A stretch of 64,000 nt of DNA, from contig JADJON010000003.1 of the NCBI GenBank assembly GCA_016713765.1, positions 620,001 to 684,000 of the forward strand, read 5' to 3'. Positions 1-8,170 of this stretch are shown in pieces. A program made the translations under genes and the position numbers. A model generated the notes under the pieces. That model did not search any database. It was not told where the DNA came from and saw nothing but the letters and a program-made list of their open reading frames with translations. How positions within the stretch are numbered: position 1 is the first letter of the stretch; each line of letters starts with the position of its first letter. The stretch is from Bacteroidota bacterium. GTDB taxonomy: Bacteria > Bacteroidota > Bacteroidia > AKYH767-A > 2013-40CM-41-45.

Positions 1-833
1 GTTCGGAACAATTACGTGCCCTCAAAGGCGGCGAACTCACGGAGATCCTGCATGGTCTTACCGGCTATGCACACAACATCCTTTACTATGGACCGCTCGC
101 GGTAACGGAAGCGACGGCCGTTGTGGCTCGTCATCATACCGACGGAAAGGCCCCGAAAACCGTTCCGCCAGCGAAGCAATACCGCTACCGTACGGTGACC
201 GACAATCAGGTGTATTTCACCCAGTACGACCAGATGGTGAAAGCCCAGATCAACTGGACACGGAATGTCATGCCGTTCGACGTTGCGGTGCTTCCGAAAG
301 TTCGTTTGTTCAACCAGTATTTCGGTGGCGACATGTCTTCGATTGTGTTCCAGGAGATCCGCGAAAGCAAGGCCCTGGCCTACTCCAGCTATTCGTTCTT
401 CGCCGCGCCCGGTCGCAAGGAAGATCCGTACAGCCTGTTTGCCTACATCGGCACACAGGCCGACAAGATCACCCAGGCGATCCCGGCCATGAATCAGTTG
501 CTGACCGAACTGCCAAACTCGGAAAAATCGTTTACGCAGGCCAAACAGGCCATTCGCAACAACATCGCCGCTTCCCGGATCACCAAGTCGCAGATCCTCT
601 TCGATTACCTCACTGCACAGCGTCGCGGGATCGAATTCGACATTCGTCGTCCGGTTTACGAACAAGTCGAAAACCTGAAGTTCGAAGACATTCAAACCTT
701 CTACAACGAACACATTTCCAAAAAGCCGTTCGTGATCACGGTTCTCGGCGATAAGTCCAAAATCGACCTCACCTCTTTGGGAAAATTCGGGGCGGTGAAA
801 GAACTTTCAATGGAAGAATTGTTCGGCTATTGA
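1..833 (+). CDS. M16 family zinc peptidase (insulinase-like), C-terminal part, 5' end outside window
   Basis: The frame is open from base 3 to the TGA at 831-833, so about 276 residues of the C-terminal half are present and the start lies upstream. The stretch around residues 100-140 (GGDMSSIVFQEIRESKALAYS followed by an aromatic-rich strand) is the typical second, non-catalytic M16 domain, which ends with a conserved R-x-x-ALAY-type strand. The zinc motif HxxEH belongs to the missing N-terminal half, so catalysis cannot be judged. Family members are periplasmic or secreted proteases or processing peptidases. It is followed directly by a strong bidirectional terminator. Family identification is firm; substrate unknown. 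Confidence 0.85.
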   Translation, partial: SEQLRALKGGELTEILHGLTGYAHNILYYGPLAVTEATAVVARHHTDGKAPKTVPPAKQYRYRTVTDNQVYFTQYDQMVKAQINWTRNVMPFDVAVLPKVRLFNQYFGGDMSSIVFQEIRESKALAYSSYSFFAAPGRKEDPYSLFAYIGTQADKITQAIPAMNQLLTELPNSEKSFTQAKQAIRNNIAASRITKSQILFDYLTAQRRGIEFDIRRPVYEQVENLKFEDIQTFYNEHISKKPFVITVLGDKSKIDLTSLGKFGAVKELSMEELFGY

Positions 834-848
834 TCCGGACAAGAATCC

Positions 849-889
849 AACAAGAAAGCCGCGCTGAACAACAGCGCGGCTTTCTTGTT
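849..889. terminator. Perfect 18-bp stem-loop, bidirectional terminator
   Basis: Bases 849-866 and 872-889 are exact inverse complements around a 5-base loop; the arms carry AAGAAAG/CTTTCTT tails that give U-rich 3' ends in both directions. It separates the convergent M16 peptidase and EamA transporter genes. Confidence 0.9.
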
Positions 890-899
890 TAAGGCGATC

Positions 900-1787
900 T
901 CACTTCCCTCCCCTGCCGATCAGGTAAACGCCTGAAAGGATCAGTCCGAGTCCCGCCAGGTGCAGCAGTCCGATCTCTTCGTTATCCAGAAGCCCCCACA
1001 GCGCGGCAACAGCCGGCGCCAGGTAGGTGACTGAACTTGCCACCAGCGCGCCCGACTGCTTGATGAGGCGGTTGAACAGCACGGTAGAAAAGGCGGTCGA
1101 GAGCATGCCCAACAGTAAGATGCTGCCCATACTGACAAAAGCCTTCGGGTGTTCCGAAGTCCGGGTGACAAAATCGGTAGTGAAGAGATAGATCCCCATC
1201 GGTGTCCCCATGAGGAGCAAAGAGTAAGAAGTCGTTGAGATGGGATCAAGATCGTGGAGCTTATGGCGGAGAATGTTCACGCTGAACGCGTAACAAACCG
1301 TTGCCAGGACCACGAACATGGAGTATCGCGCATCCGCGGAGGCTTCACCCCAGCCACGTCCCAGGATCAACAAGACCGCGCCGGCAAGACCGATCAGCAG
1401 TCCGAGCATGCGGTAGCGGGTAGCTTGCATACCGAACATCAGAAAACCGATCAGCAAGGTGAACAAGGGCGTCAGGGTATTGATCATCCCGGCAAGGGCG
1501 CTGGAGATTCGTGTTTCGGATAACGGAAAAAGGATCGAGGGGATCGCGTTACCCAACAGGCCGGTCAGGATCAGGAACTGCCAGTGGTGGCGCTGCACTT
1601 TCGCGCGCGATCGCCACGCAAACGGCAACATCACCAGGCCAGCCGTGAAGATGCGCAAAGCGCCAATCTGCTGTGGAGAGTACGCCAGCAAACCGCGCTT
1701 CATCAGGATATACGAACTGCCCCAGATGATCGCCAGAATGGCCAATAAGAAGTAGGTATCGCGACGCGTGTGTGTCGGGGCGTTCAT
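900..1787 (-). CDS. EamA/DMT-superfamily transporter
   Basis: A 295-residue protein with about ten hydrophobic segments and the family signature near the N-terminus (WGSSYILMKRGL), then a second internal EamA repeat (residues about 155-290, SVTYLAPAVAALWGLL). DMT-family carriers export metabolites or amino acids across the inner membrane; the substrate here cannot be read from sequence. The ATG overlaps the TGA of the upstream helicase gene by four bases (ATGA at 1784-1787), so the two are translationally coupled in one transcript that ends at the 849-889 hairpin. Confidence 0.88.
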   Translation of the reverse strand: MNAPTHTRRDTYFLLAILAIIWGSSYILMKRGLLAYSPQQIGALRIFTAGLVMLPFAWRSRAKVQRHHWQFLILTGLLGNAIPSILFPLSETRISSALAGMINTLTPLFTLLIGFLMFGMQATRYRMLGLLIGLAGAVLLILGRGWGEASADARYSMFVVLATVCYAFSVNILRHKLHDLDPISTTSYSLLLMGTPMGIYLFTTDFVTRTSEHPKAFVSMGSILLLGMLSTAFSTVLFNRLIKQSGALVASSVTYLAPAVAALWGLLDNEEIGLLHLAGLGLILSGVYLIGRGGK

Positions 1788-3055
1788 GAACGACGCTTTT
1801 TCGTTTTATCGGATTTGCGTTTCCGTTCGTGAAAGGCTCCCTGATAAGTGGGATCCTCCTTCCGTCGCTGCATGTCGATCTCCCGCAAGATGCGTTGTTG
1901 TTCTTCGAAAGGCGTTTCCGGCACCTCCACCCGCTCCGGCAACGACACAACGGGAATTTTCTCACCGATCAATTTCTGGATCTTACGCAAGTGGTACTCG
2001 TCATCGGGCGCACAGAAGGTGATTGCCGCCCCCGTTTCAAAGGCACGCCCGGTGCGTCCGACCCGGTGCACATAATCTTCGTACACCAGGGGAACATCGA
2101 AATTGAAGACGTGCGTAACGGACGGAATGTCGATACCGCGTGCGGCGACATCGGTGCTGACCAGGAAGCGTACCTCATGACGGCGGAATTGTTCTACCGC
2201 GTTCAGGCGCGTATTCTGCGCCTTGTTGCCGTGGATCACCCGGACGGTCTCTTCACCGTACTTTCTTGACAAGTAGCGCGCGATGTTGGTAGCGGTCTCT
2301 TTCGTCTTACAAAACAGGATGACCCGGTTATAGCCATCGGCAGCAAGCAACTCTCCCAGCAAATTGATCTTGGTCTTCAGGTTGGGTGTGAAATAGACCG
2401 ATTGCGTGACCGAGCGAGCTGGCCGGATTCGCTCCTCGATACGGATTTCCATGGGCGCCACCAGGAATTCTTCGGAGATCCGTTTGACGCGGTCACCGAA
2501 GGTGGCGGAGAATAACATGTTCTGTCGTTTTCGCGGCACTACTTCCAGGATACGACCGATCTGTGGCCGAAAACCCATGTCCAGCAGTCGCTCCGCTTCA
2601 TCGAGGACCATCGTCGTTATCTTCTTCAACGAAACATGACCCGGCAGGTAGAGGTCCATGAGGCGGCCTGGTGTCGCGACGATGATATCGCACCCGGCTT
2701 CAAGCGCTGCCGCCTGCGGTTTGATACCCACGCCGCCGTAGAGCGCTACCGTACGCAGGTCGGTGTTCTTTCCAAGGGCTTTCACCCAATCCGCTACCTG
2801 GATCACCAACTCCCTCGTCGGAACGAGGATCAAGGCACGCGGATCTTCCCCTTGCGCGTATTTGACCTTCATCAGGATGGGCAGCACATACGCGGCTGTC
2901 TTACCGGTACCGGTCTGGGCAACGCCCAAGATATCGTGGCCGGCGAGGATCTGCGGTATGGCCTTCTCCTGGATGGGTGTGGGCGCTTCCCATCCCTGGT
3001 CGGCGATCGCCGTCAGCAGTTGCTTGTTGAGTTTGAAATCGGAAAAGGCGGTCAC
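1784..3055 (-). CDS. DEAD-box ATP-dependent RNA helicase (RhlE-like) with DEAE motif II
   Basis: Cytoplasmic RNA helicase core of 423 residues. Visible motifs in order: Q motif (PTPIQ), Walker A (AQTGTGKT), PTREL, motif II, SAT (FSATF), ARGIDIP and HRVGRTGR, followed by a basic tail (HERKRKSDKTKKRRS) that probably binds RNA. Motif II reads D-E-A-E instead of D-E-A-D. I place the start at the GTG at 3055, because a TAnnTTTG promoter box lies at 3080-3087 and a longer TTG start would sit inside that box; no ATG is available. Role: RNA remodelling in ribosome assembly, decay or cold response. The last bases overlap the start of the EamA gene. Confidence 0.9.
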   Translation of the reverse strand: MTAFSDFKLNKQLLTAIADQGWEAPTPIQEKAIPQILAGHDILGVAQTGTGKTAAYVLPILMKVKYAQGEDPRALILVPTRELVIQVADWVKALGKNTDLRTVALYGGVGIKPQAAALEAGCDIIVATPGRLMDLYLPGHVSLKKITTMVLDEAERLLDMGFRPQIGRILEVVPRKRQNMLFSATFGDRVKRISEEFLVAPMEIRIEERIRPARSVTQSVYFTPNLKTKINLLGELLAADGYNRVILFCKTKETATNIARYLSRKYGEETVRVIHGNKAQNTRLNAVEQFRRHEVRFLVSTDVAARGIDIPSVTHVFNFDVPLVYEDYVHRVGRTGRAFETGAAITFCAPDDEYHLRKIQKLIGEKIPVVSLPERVEVPETPFEEQQRILREIDMQRRKEDPTYQGAFHERKRKSDKTKKRRS

Positions 3056-3079
3056 GGGTGGAATTGGCTGCAAAGGACG

Positions 3080-3087
3080 CAAAAGTA
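3080..3087 (-). promoter_or_regulatory. Bacteroidota -7 box (TACTTTTG) for the helicase
   Basis: Minus-strand TACTTTTG fits TAnnTTTG, 24 bases upstream of the proposed GTG start. No convincing -33 box is seen. Confidence 0.6.
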
Positions 3088-3115
3088 AAGGAGAAATGCA
3101 GTGGACTAAAAACAG

Positions 3116-3142
3116 GAAAGCCCCGGAATGTCCGGGGCTTTC
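3116..3142 (-). terminator. Terminator of the M13 peptidase gene
   Basis: A perfect 12-bp stem (3116-3127 with 3131-3142, loop of three bases), GC-rich and followed on the minus strand by a T-rich run. It sits between the peptidase stop and the helicase promoter. Confidence 0.85.
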
Positions 3143-3161
3143 AGTTTATACGTACAATCGA

Positions 3162-5207
3162 TTACCAGATCTTGGCACGGGTAGAATCCGGACGATACAG
3201 GGCATCTCCTTCTTTGAGGCCGAATGCGCTGTAAAACTCCTGCAGGTTACTCAACGGGCCATTCACGCGGTATTTAGCGGGCGAATGCGGGTCCGTGATG
3301 AGGCGCTGTGCCGCCATCTCGGGACGGATGCTGCCGGCCCAGATCGTTGCAAAGCCCATGAAGAAGCGCTGATCCGGCGTGAGGCCGTCGATCTTTTCGT
3401 TGCCTTTTCCTTGCGGCGTACGCTTGAAGGCTTCATACGAGATGCTGATACCGCCGAGGTCGGCGATGTTCTCGCCCAGGGTCAGTTCGCCGTTCACATG
3501 CAGGCTGTCGAGTACCACGTAGCCGTTGAACTGTTCTACGATGCGCTGCGCCTTCGCCGTGAACTTCGCGGAATCTTCCGAGGTCCACCAGCTGTTCAGG
3601 TTGCCGTGCGCGTCGTAGTTACGACCTTCGTCGTCGAAGCCGTGGGTGATCTCGTGACCGATGACCGCGCCGATGCCGCCGTAGTTCACCGCGTCATCCG
3701 CCTGTGCATTGAAGAACGGAGGCTGCAGGATGCCGGCCGGGAATACGATCTCGTTCAGGGAAGGATTGTAGTAAGCATTCACGGTAGGAGGCGTCATGCC
3801 CCACTCGGCGCGATCCACCGGTTGGCCGACTTTCTTCACCATGTATTCGTAGTTCCATTTGGCGGCATTGAGGATGTTCTGGTAGAACGAGCTCCGGTCG
3901 ATGCTCAGACCCGCATAGTCCTTCCACTTGTCCGGGTAGCCGATCTTGCGTTGAATGGTGCTGAGTTTCTCCAGCGCCTTCTTCTTCGTTTCGTCACTCA
4001 TCCAGTCGAGTTTCTGGATACGGTCGTTGTACACGGCCATCAGGTTCGACACCAGCTCATCGGCCTTCTTCTTGGCTTCCGGCGGGAAATACTTGGCAAC
4101 ATACATTTGACCGAGTGCATCGCCGACCATTCCGTCGGTCATCGCGACCATGCGTTTCCAGCGTGGCTGGATCTCTTTCTGGCCGTTCATGAACTGGTTG
4201 TTGAAGCGGAAGTCCTCCATCACGAACGCGTCGCTGAGGATGTTGCCGGCATTATTCAGCACATTCCACTTGAGGTAGATTTTCCAGTCGTCCAGCGAAC
4301 TTGATTTGAGTTGCTTCTCGAGCTCTTTCAAAAAGTCGGGCTGACCCAGCACCAGGTAATCGTACTTCTTCGGTACTTCCAACTGGTCCATCATCGTAGC
4401 CCAGTCGATGCTCGGCGTGAGTTTGTTGAGGTCGTCGATGCTGACCTTGTTGTAGGTCTTGAACGGATCGCGTTGTTCCACGCGGGTCATCGACGCGTTG
4501 GCAAGCGCCGTCTCGATGCGCAGGACCGTATTGGCGTATTTCGTTGCCGTTGCGTTGTCAAGTCCGTAGAGTTCGAACATCTTCACCACGTGAGCGATGA
4601 ACTCCTTCCGTACTTCCTGGGAACGCGCGTCCGTCTTCACGTAGTAGTCGCGATCCGGCAGGGAGAGGCCGCCCTGGTATAACTGCGGAACAACGACTTC
4701 GCTGTTCTTGGGATCCTGGTAAGCATAGAACGTGAACATCGGATTGGCTCCCCACTTCTGCAGGCGGGAAACGTATTCCAACACGCTCTTCATGTCCTTC
4801 AGACCGTCGATCGTGCTCATGTCGCCCTTGATCGGTTCGGCACCGGCTTTCTCGATGCTGACGGTATCCATGGCGGTGAACCAGAAATCGCCGACCATTT
4901 GTTCAGGACTTCCTTTCGCGGCGCCGGTCTTGGCGGCTGCTTCTTCAGCAAGGCCACGCAGGTTTTTCCGGTTGTTGTCGCCCAGGATGTTGAATGTGCC
5001 CCAACGGGATTGATCGTTCGGGATCGGATTGGCTTTGATCCAACTGCCATTGGCAAATTGGAAGAAGTCGTTACCGGGAGCTGCGCTCGAGTCGATGTTG
5101 GCGAGATCGACGCCGACACCCTTCTTCGCTTCCGACTGTTTGCAAGCGGTCGTCGCAAGCGCAGCTGCGGCGGCGGCCAGCGAAACCAGGAGGAGAGTAC
5201 GTTTCAT
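3162..5207 (-). CDS. M13 family (neprilysin-like) zinc metallopeptidase, lipoprotein
   Basis: A 681-residue exported endopeptidase. The N-terminus has a signal peptide ending in a lipobox (ATTAC) with Cys at about 22, so it should be anchored as a periplasmic or outer-membrane lipoprotein. The zinc site HEITH is near residue 520 and the third ligand lies in GENIADLGG about 60 residues later, both as in neprilysin/PepO; the NAYY substrate-binding segment (VNAYYNPSLNEI) and the C-terminal W of the family are present. Length matches the family. Monocistronic, with its own -7 box at 5233-5240 and terminator at 3116-3142. M13 enzymes degrade oligopeptides; the physiological substrate is unknown. 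Confidence 0.95.
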   Translation of the reverse strand: MKRTLLLVSLAAAAAALATTACKQSEAKKGVGVDLANIDSSAAPGNDFFQFANGSWIKANPIPNDQSRWGTFNILGDNNRKNLRGLAEEAAAKTGAAKGSPEQMVGDFWFTAMDTVSIEKAGAEPIKGDMSTIDGLKDMKSVLEYVSRLQKWGANPMFTFYAYQDPKNSEVVVPQLYQGGLSLPDRDYYVKTDARSQEVRKEFIAHVVKMFELYGLDNATATKYANTVLRIETALANASMTRVEQRDPFKTYNKVSIDDLNKLTPSIDWATMMDQLEVPKKYDYLVLGQPDFLKELEKQLKSSSLDDWKIYLKWNVLNNAGNILSDAFVMEDFRFNNQFMNGQKEIQPRWKRMVAMTDGMVGDALGQMYVAKYFPPEAKKKADELVSNLMAVYNDRIQKLDWMSDETKKKALEKLSTIQRKIGYPDKWKDYAGLSIDRSSFYQNILNAAKWNYEYMVKKVGQPVDRAEWGMTPPTVNAYYNPSLNEIVFPAGILQPPFFNAQADDAVNYGGIGAVIGHEITHGFDDEGRNYDAHGNLNSWWTSEDSAKFTAKAQRIVEQFNGYVVLDSLHVNGELTLGENIADLGGISISYEAFKRTPQGKGNEKIDGLTPDQRFFMGFATIWAGSIRPEMAAQRLITDPHSPAKYRVNGPLSNLQEFYSAFGLKEGDALYRPDSTRAKIW

Positions 5208-5232
5208 TACAGGTTGTTTGGTTTAAGGCTTG

Positions 5233-5240
5233 CAAAAATA
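5233..5240 (-). promoter_or_regulatory. -7 box (TATTTTTG) of the M13 peptidase gene
   Basis: TATTTTTG on the minus strand, 25 bases before the ATG. Matches TAnnTTTG; a TTG box at the expected distance is not obvious. Confidence 0.6.
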
Positions 5241-5337
5241 AAAGAATCAATGCAGGGCACTTGACCCTTAACCAACCTTAACACAAACCAACATTCTCAT
5301 TCTCAATATGTAGGATTATTCCTGAAAGAACAGGCCA

Positions 5338-5369
5338 TTTGCCGTTCACCGCAATTCGGCTTAGGTTTG
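5338..5369 (+). promoter_or_regulatory. Full Bacteroidota promoter (TTTG-N20-TAGGTTTG) directly before lptC
   Basis: TTTG at 5338-5341 and TAGGTTTG at 5362-5369, spacing 20. The box ends one base before the ATG at 5371, so a transcript starting 4-6 bases downstream would begin at or just inside the reading frame (GTG codon at 5374), implying a leaderless message. Confidence 0.7.
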
Positions 5370-5370
5370 C

Positions 5371-5955
5371 ATGGTGAAGGATGTTAAGACGGAAAATCGC
5401 CGGAGTCCACTGTGGCTGCTCATCCTGAGCATGGCTGTGCTGACTTCCTGTGAGAACGACCTTGAAAAAGTCAAACTCTACGGAAAGGCGAAGGAACTTC
5501 CCGTCGAAACCGGAACAAACATCAAGATCCTGTACAGCGATTCCGCCCGCGTGCAGGTAGAAGTCAATGCGCCGGTCCTCGACCGTTACGACCAGGAGAA
5601 CCCCTATGTCGAGATGCCGAAAGGATTGCGTGCGTTCTTTTATAACGACCGAATGGAAGTCAAAAGCCGGTTGACAGCCGATTATGGCATTCGTTACGAG
5701 CGGCAGCAGCGTATGGAAGCGCGAAAAAACGTGGTCGTTGTGAATGAAAAAGGCGAACAATTGAATACCGAACACCTTGTCTGGGACGAAAAACAGGAAA
5801 AGCTGCTGAGCGACGAATTCGTCAAAATCACCACAAAAGACGAGATCATCTTCGGAAACGGTTTCGAGGCTAACCAGGATTTCTCGAAATACCGTATCTT
5901 TAAGATCAAAGGAACCATCTCCATCAACAACCCGCGCAATGCTTCGCATCCTTGA
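5371..5955 (+). CDS. lptC: LptC-type LPS export periplasmic protein (lipoprotein form)
   Basis: A 194-residue protein with a signal segment ending in the lipobox LTSC (Cys at about 27), then a beta-rich region containing the LptC/OstA-like pattern (residues about 75-170: FYNDRMEVKSRLTADYGIRYE, NTEHLVWDEKQEKLLSDEFVKI). LptC receives LPS from the LptBFG ABC transporter and passes it to LptA on the periplasmic side. Start: ATG 5371 gives the complete signal peptide; GTG at 5374 is equally possible because the promoter box ends at 5369. The 3' end overlaps the next small gene by 17 bases, and the neighbours are envelope genes, so an operon is likely. Confidence 0.88.
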   Translation: MVKDVKTENRRSPLWLLILSMAVLTSCENDLEKVKLYGKAKELPVETGTNIKILYSDSARVQVEVNAPVLDRYDQENPYVEMPKGLRAFFYNDRMEVKSRLTADYGIRYERQQRMEARKNVVVVNEKGEQLNTEHLVWDEKQEKLLSDEFVKITTKDEIIFGNGFEANQDFSKYRIFKIKGTISINNPRNASHP

Positions 5956-6157
5956 ACTCGCCTGGCTTGGCATCGCGCTGGCCAGTGCCGGTATAGCGGT
6001 CTATCAATTCATCAACGACGGATCCGAATCCGCCATCTGGATGCTTTTCGTCATGGTCGTTTCCGGCATCATGTATACGATCCGGCACCGCCAGCGGGTT
6101 CGTTACGACCAGGGCCGTCAGCAACCGCAACAGGACGAAGAAAGCCGCTATCACTAA
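5939..6157 (+). CDS. Small two-helix membrane protein, unknown function
   Basis: 72 residues with two hydrophobic segments (about 5-23 and 33-48) and a polar C-terminal tail rich in Arg and Gln. It overlaps the end of lptC by 17 bases in another frame, which suggests translational coupling. I do not recognise a named family; similar short genes sit between lptC and a CNNM/CBS gene in many Bacteroidota, which is general knowledge rather than something tested here. Confidence 0.6.
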   Translation: MLRILELAWLGIALASAGIAVYQFINDGSESAIWMLFVMVVSGIMYTIRHRQRVRYDQGRQQPQQDEESRYH

Positions 6158-6164
6158 TCCATTC

Positions 6165-6431
6165 ATGTACCAACGCATCCGTGCCTGGGCTTACCGGAAC
6201 CTCATTACCCGCTTCCTGTTCCACTTTTTACAGAACATCGTCCTGTGGTTCGTCGTGTTCTACGCGCTCCACCTGATCTGGCCCGACGAAAAAGAACAGG
6301 TCTTCTCCCGCACCCTGCTGCGCGCAGGCTTCCTGGCCATGGTCCACACCCTGATCCGACAAGGTGTCACAATCCTCGAAGAGGAAGAAAAGGCCGGAAG
6401 AAAAGGCGAAGAAGGGGGGACGGGAGAATAG
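6165..6431 (+). CDS. Small membrane protein, unknown function
   Basis: 88 residues; one clear membrane segment (about 18-40, FLQNIVLWFVVFYALHLIW) and a second weaker one around 52-68, followed by an acidic/basic tail. It starts eight bases after the previous stop. Its TAG stop (6429-6431) overlaps the first unit of a heptamer array, so the gene's 3' end borders repeat DNA. No known family recognised. Confidence 0.55.
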   Translation: MYQRIRAWAYRNLITRFLFHFLQNIVLWFVVFYALHLIWPDEKEQVFSRTLLRAGFLAMVHTLIRQGVTILEEEEKAGRKGEEGGTGE

Positions 6432-6506
6432 TAATTAGTAATTAGTAATTAGTAATTAGTGATTGGTGATTGGTGATTGGTGATTGGTGATTGGTGATTG
6501 GTGATT
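6430..6506 (+). repeat. Heptamer array A: 11 units (AGTAATT x4, AGTGATT, GGTGATT x6)
   Basis: Exactly 77 bases in strict 7-base register, with a clean switch of unit variant midway. Shares the TAATTAG core with the array at 48061-48144. The first unit overlaps the stop codon of the preceding gene. Confidence 0.95.
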
Positions 6507-6542
6507 TGAAACCGGTGGTATAGGATGAAGTGTAAGAAGCAT

Positions 6543-6598
6543 CTTTCAACTTTCAACCTTCAACTTTCAACCTTCAATTTCCAACCTTCAACTTCCAC
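6543..6598 (+). repeat. Heptamer array B: 8 units of YTTYCAA type
   Basis: Units CTTTCAA, CCTTCAA and variants in exact 7-base register. The reverse complement (TTGAAGG/TTGAAAG) recurs in the hairpin region at 40785-40827. Confidence 0.9.
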
Positions 6599-6633
6599 CC
6601 CACCACTCAACCCCTCCTACCTCAAACGCACAT

Positions 6634-6675
6634 CTGTTCACTGTTTACTGTTCACTATTTACTGTTCACTATTCA
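6634..6675 (+). repeat. Heptamer array C: 6 units of CTRTTYA type
   Basis: Units CTGTTCA, CTGTTTA, CTATTTA, CTATTCA, ending 14 bases before the start codon of the CNNM gene. Reverse complement of the TRAAYAG units at 27966-28112; same orientation as 29450-29477. The following TACCTTCG (6677-6684) resembles a -7 box. Confidence 0.9.
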
Positions 6676-6689
6676 CTACCTTCGTCCGC

Positions 6690-7967
6690 ATGTCCGACTG
6701 GACGATCATTCTGCTAACACTCGTTTTTTCCGCCTTTGCCGCCGGTAGCGAGATCGCATTTCTTTCTTCCAACAAGTTACGCATCGAGCTCGACCGCAGC
6801 CAGGGAAGTTTTCCGGCCCGGATCATCTGGAACTTCGTCAAGTCTCCTTCCCGCTTCATCGCGACCATGTTGGTGGCCAATAACATCTCGCTGGTCATTT
6901 ACAGTATCGTGATGTCGGAGCGGCTACTCACCCACGAGGTGCTCACGGACCGGCTGCCGAAGGGACTGCATTCGGAAGGATCGCTGTTGCTGATCCAGAC
7001 GTTCCTCAGTACCATCGTCATTCTCATCTCGGCGGAATTCATTCCCAAGGTCTTATTCCGTTTGAACCCGAATGGCATCCTGAATATCCTTGCCCTCCCC
7101 ATCCAGGCGGTGTACTATCTGCTCTACCCGATCGTATGGGTATTGCTGGGCATTTCGCGTTTCATCATGCGCAGGGTTTTCCGTATCGATTATGTGGAGG
7201 AACGGCCCATTTTCGGCCGCATCGACCTTGATCTGTACATCCGCGATATCACCAGTAAGAACTCCCAGGCGGAAGAAATGGATACCGAGATCCGCATCTT
7301 TCAGAATGCGCTTGATTTCAAAGACGTCAAAGTCCGCGAGACGATGGTCCCGCGCAATGAGATTGTTGCCGTCGACGTGACCGAATCCATCGAAGAGTTG
7401 CGGAAGTTATTCGTCGAGACCAAACTTTCCCGCATTCTCGTGTACCGGGAATCGATCGACAACATCATCGGATTCGTTCACCATTCGGAACTGTTTCGCA
7501 GACCCGCAACCATCCAGGAAGTCCTGTTGCCGGTCAGCATCGTACCGGAAGTGATGAACGCGAACGACCTGCTCAAACAATTCACCGCCCAACACCGCAG
7601 CGTTGCCGTCGTGGTCGACGAATTCGGAGGCACGGCCGGCATGGCGACTTTCGAAGACGTGATGGAAGAGATCTTCGGCGAGATCCAAGACGAACACGAT
7701 GTTCCCGAGGAAATCGAAAAACAACTCGGCGAACACGAGTACATCTTTTCCGGCCGACTGGAAATCGACTACCTCAACAAGAAGTACGGCCTGGAAATCC
7801 CGGAACACGAAGCCTACGAGACACTGGCCGGATTCATTTTCCACCACCACGAGAACATCCCGGAGCAGAGCGAAGAGATCGTGGTGCCGCCTTACGTCAT
7901 CACCGCGTTGAAAGTGCGCAACAACCGCATCGACCAGGTGCGGTTACGGGTCAGCCACGAACGGTGA
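6690..7967 (+). CDS. CNNM/CBS-domain (HlyC/CorC family) membrane protein
   Basis: 425 residues: an N-terminal CNNM (DUF21) membrane domain of about 190 residues with several hydrophobic helices, a CBS pair (about 210-330; MVPRNEIVAVDV and FGGTAGMATFEDVMEEIFGEI are the usual landmarks) and a C-terminal CorC/HlyC domain. The family takes part in Mg2+/Co2+ efflux; Bacteroidota GldE, needed for gliding, belongs here, but the gene context (lptC, ppiD) is not that of gldE. I chose the ATG at 6690 because the frame upstream runs only through heptamer repeats, and TACCTTCG lies five bases before this ATG. Confidence 0.9.
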   Translation: MSDWTIILLTLVFSAFAAGSEIAFLSSNKLRIELDRSQGSFPARIIWNFVKSPSRFIATMLVANNISLVIYSIVMSERLLTHEVLTDRLPKGLHSEGSLLLIQTFLSTIVILISAEFIPKVLFRLNPNGILNILALPIQAVYYLLYPIVWVLLGISRFIMRRVFRIDYVEERPIFGRIDLDLYIRDITSKNSQAEEMDTEIRIFQNALDFKDVKVRETMVPRNEIVAVDVTESIEELRKLFVETKLSRILVYRESIDNIIGFVHHSELFRRPATIQEVLLPVSIVPEVMNANDLLKQFTAQHRSVAVVVDEFGGTAGMATFEDVMEEIFGEIQDEHDVPEEIEKQLGEHEYIFSGRLEIDYLNKKYGLEIPEHEAYETLAGFIFHHHENIPEQSEEIVVPPYVITALKVRNNRIDQVRLRVSHER

Positions 7968-8017
7968 TACCGGCAATGCGGCCTCTGGCTTGATTTTCAA
8001 GAGTTCACGCCCTTTTG

Positions 8018-8087
8018 TATATTCGCCGCTCGTTTTCGGGAAGCGTTCAGCCGAATTATATTTAAGTGATTGTTTTTCAATTACTTA
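8018..8087 (+). promoter_or_regulatory. Likely promoter box (TATATTCG) and AT-rich inverted repeat upstream of ppiD
   Basis: TATATTCG at 8018-8025 matches TAnnTTCG. Further down an inverted repeat (8063-8072 with 8078-8087, one G-T pair) could form a hairpin in the leader. The 145-base leader is long for this window, where most genes have short ones. Confidence 0.35.
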
Positions 8088-8170
8088 TCATTAATCCGTA
8101 ACCTTCGCTTTCGCTTCCCGTCCAACGAAATCTTATTTAATTGTTCAACCCTTAATTAACACGACCTGCA

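Noticed and set aside
2763..4304. Long plus-strand frame antisense to the helicase and M13 peptidase
   Set aside because: A typical GC-rich shadow frame; both minus-strand genes have complete motifs, the shadow has none. The same holds for 50637-52211 (antisense to pyc) and 59826-60821.
6525..6689. N-terminal extension of the CNNM gene through heptamer arrays
   Set aside because: The extra 55 residues are translated repeat (STFNLQLSTFNFQ) and precede the normal CNNM start; a -7-like box lies five bases before the chosen ATG.
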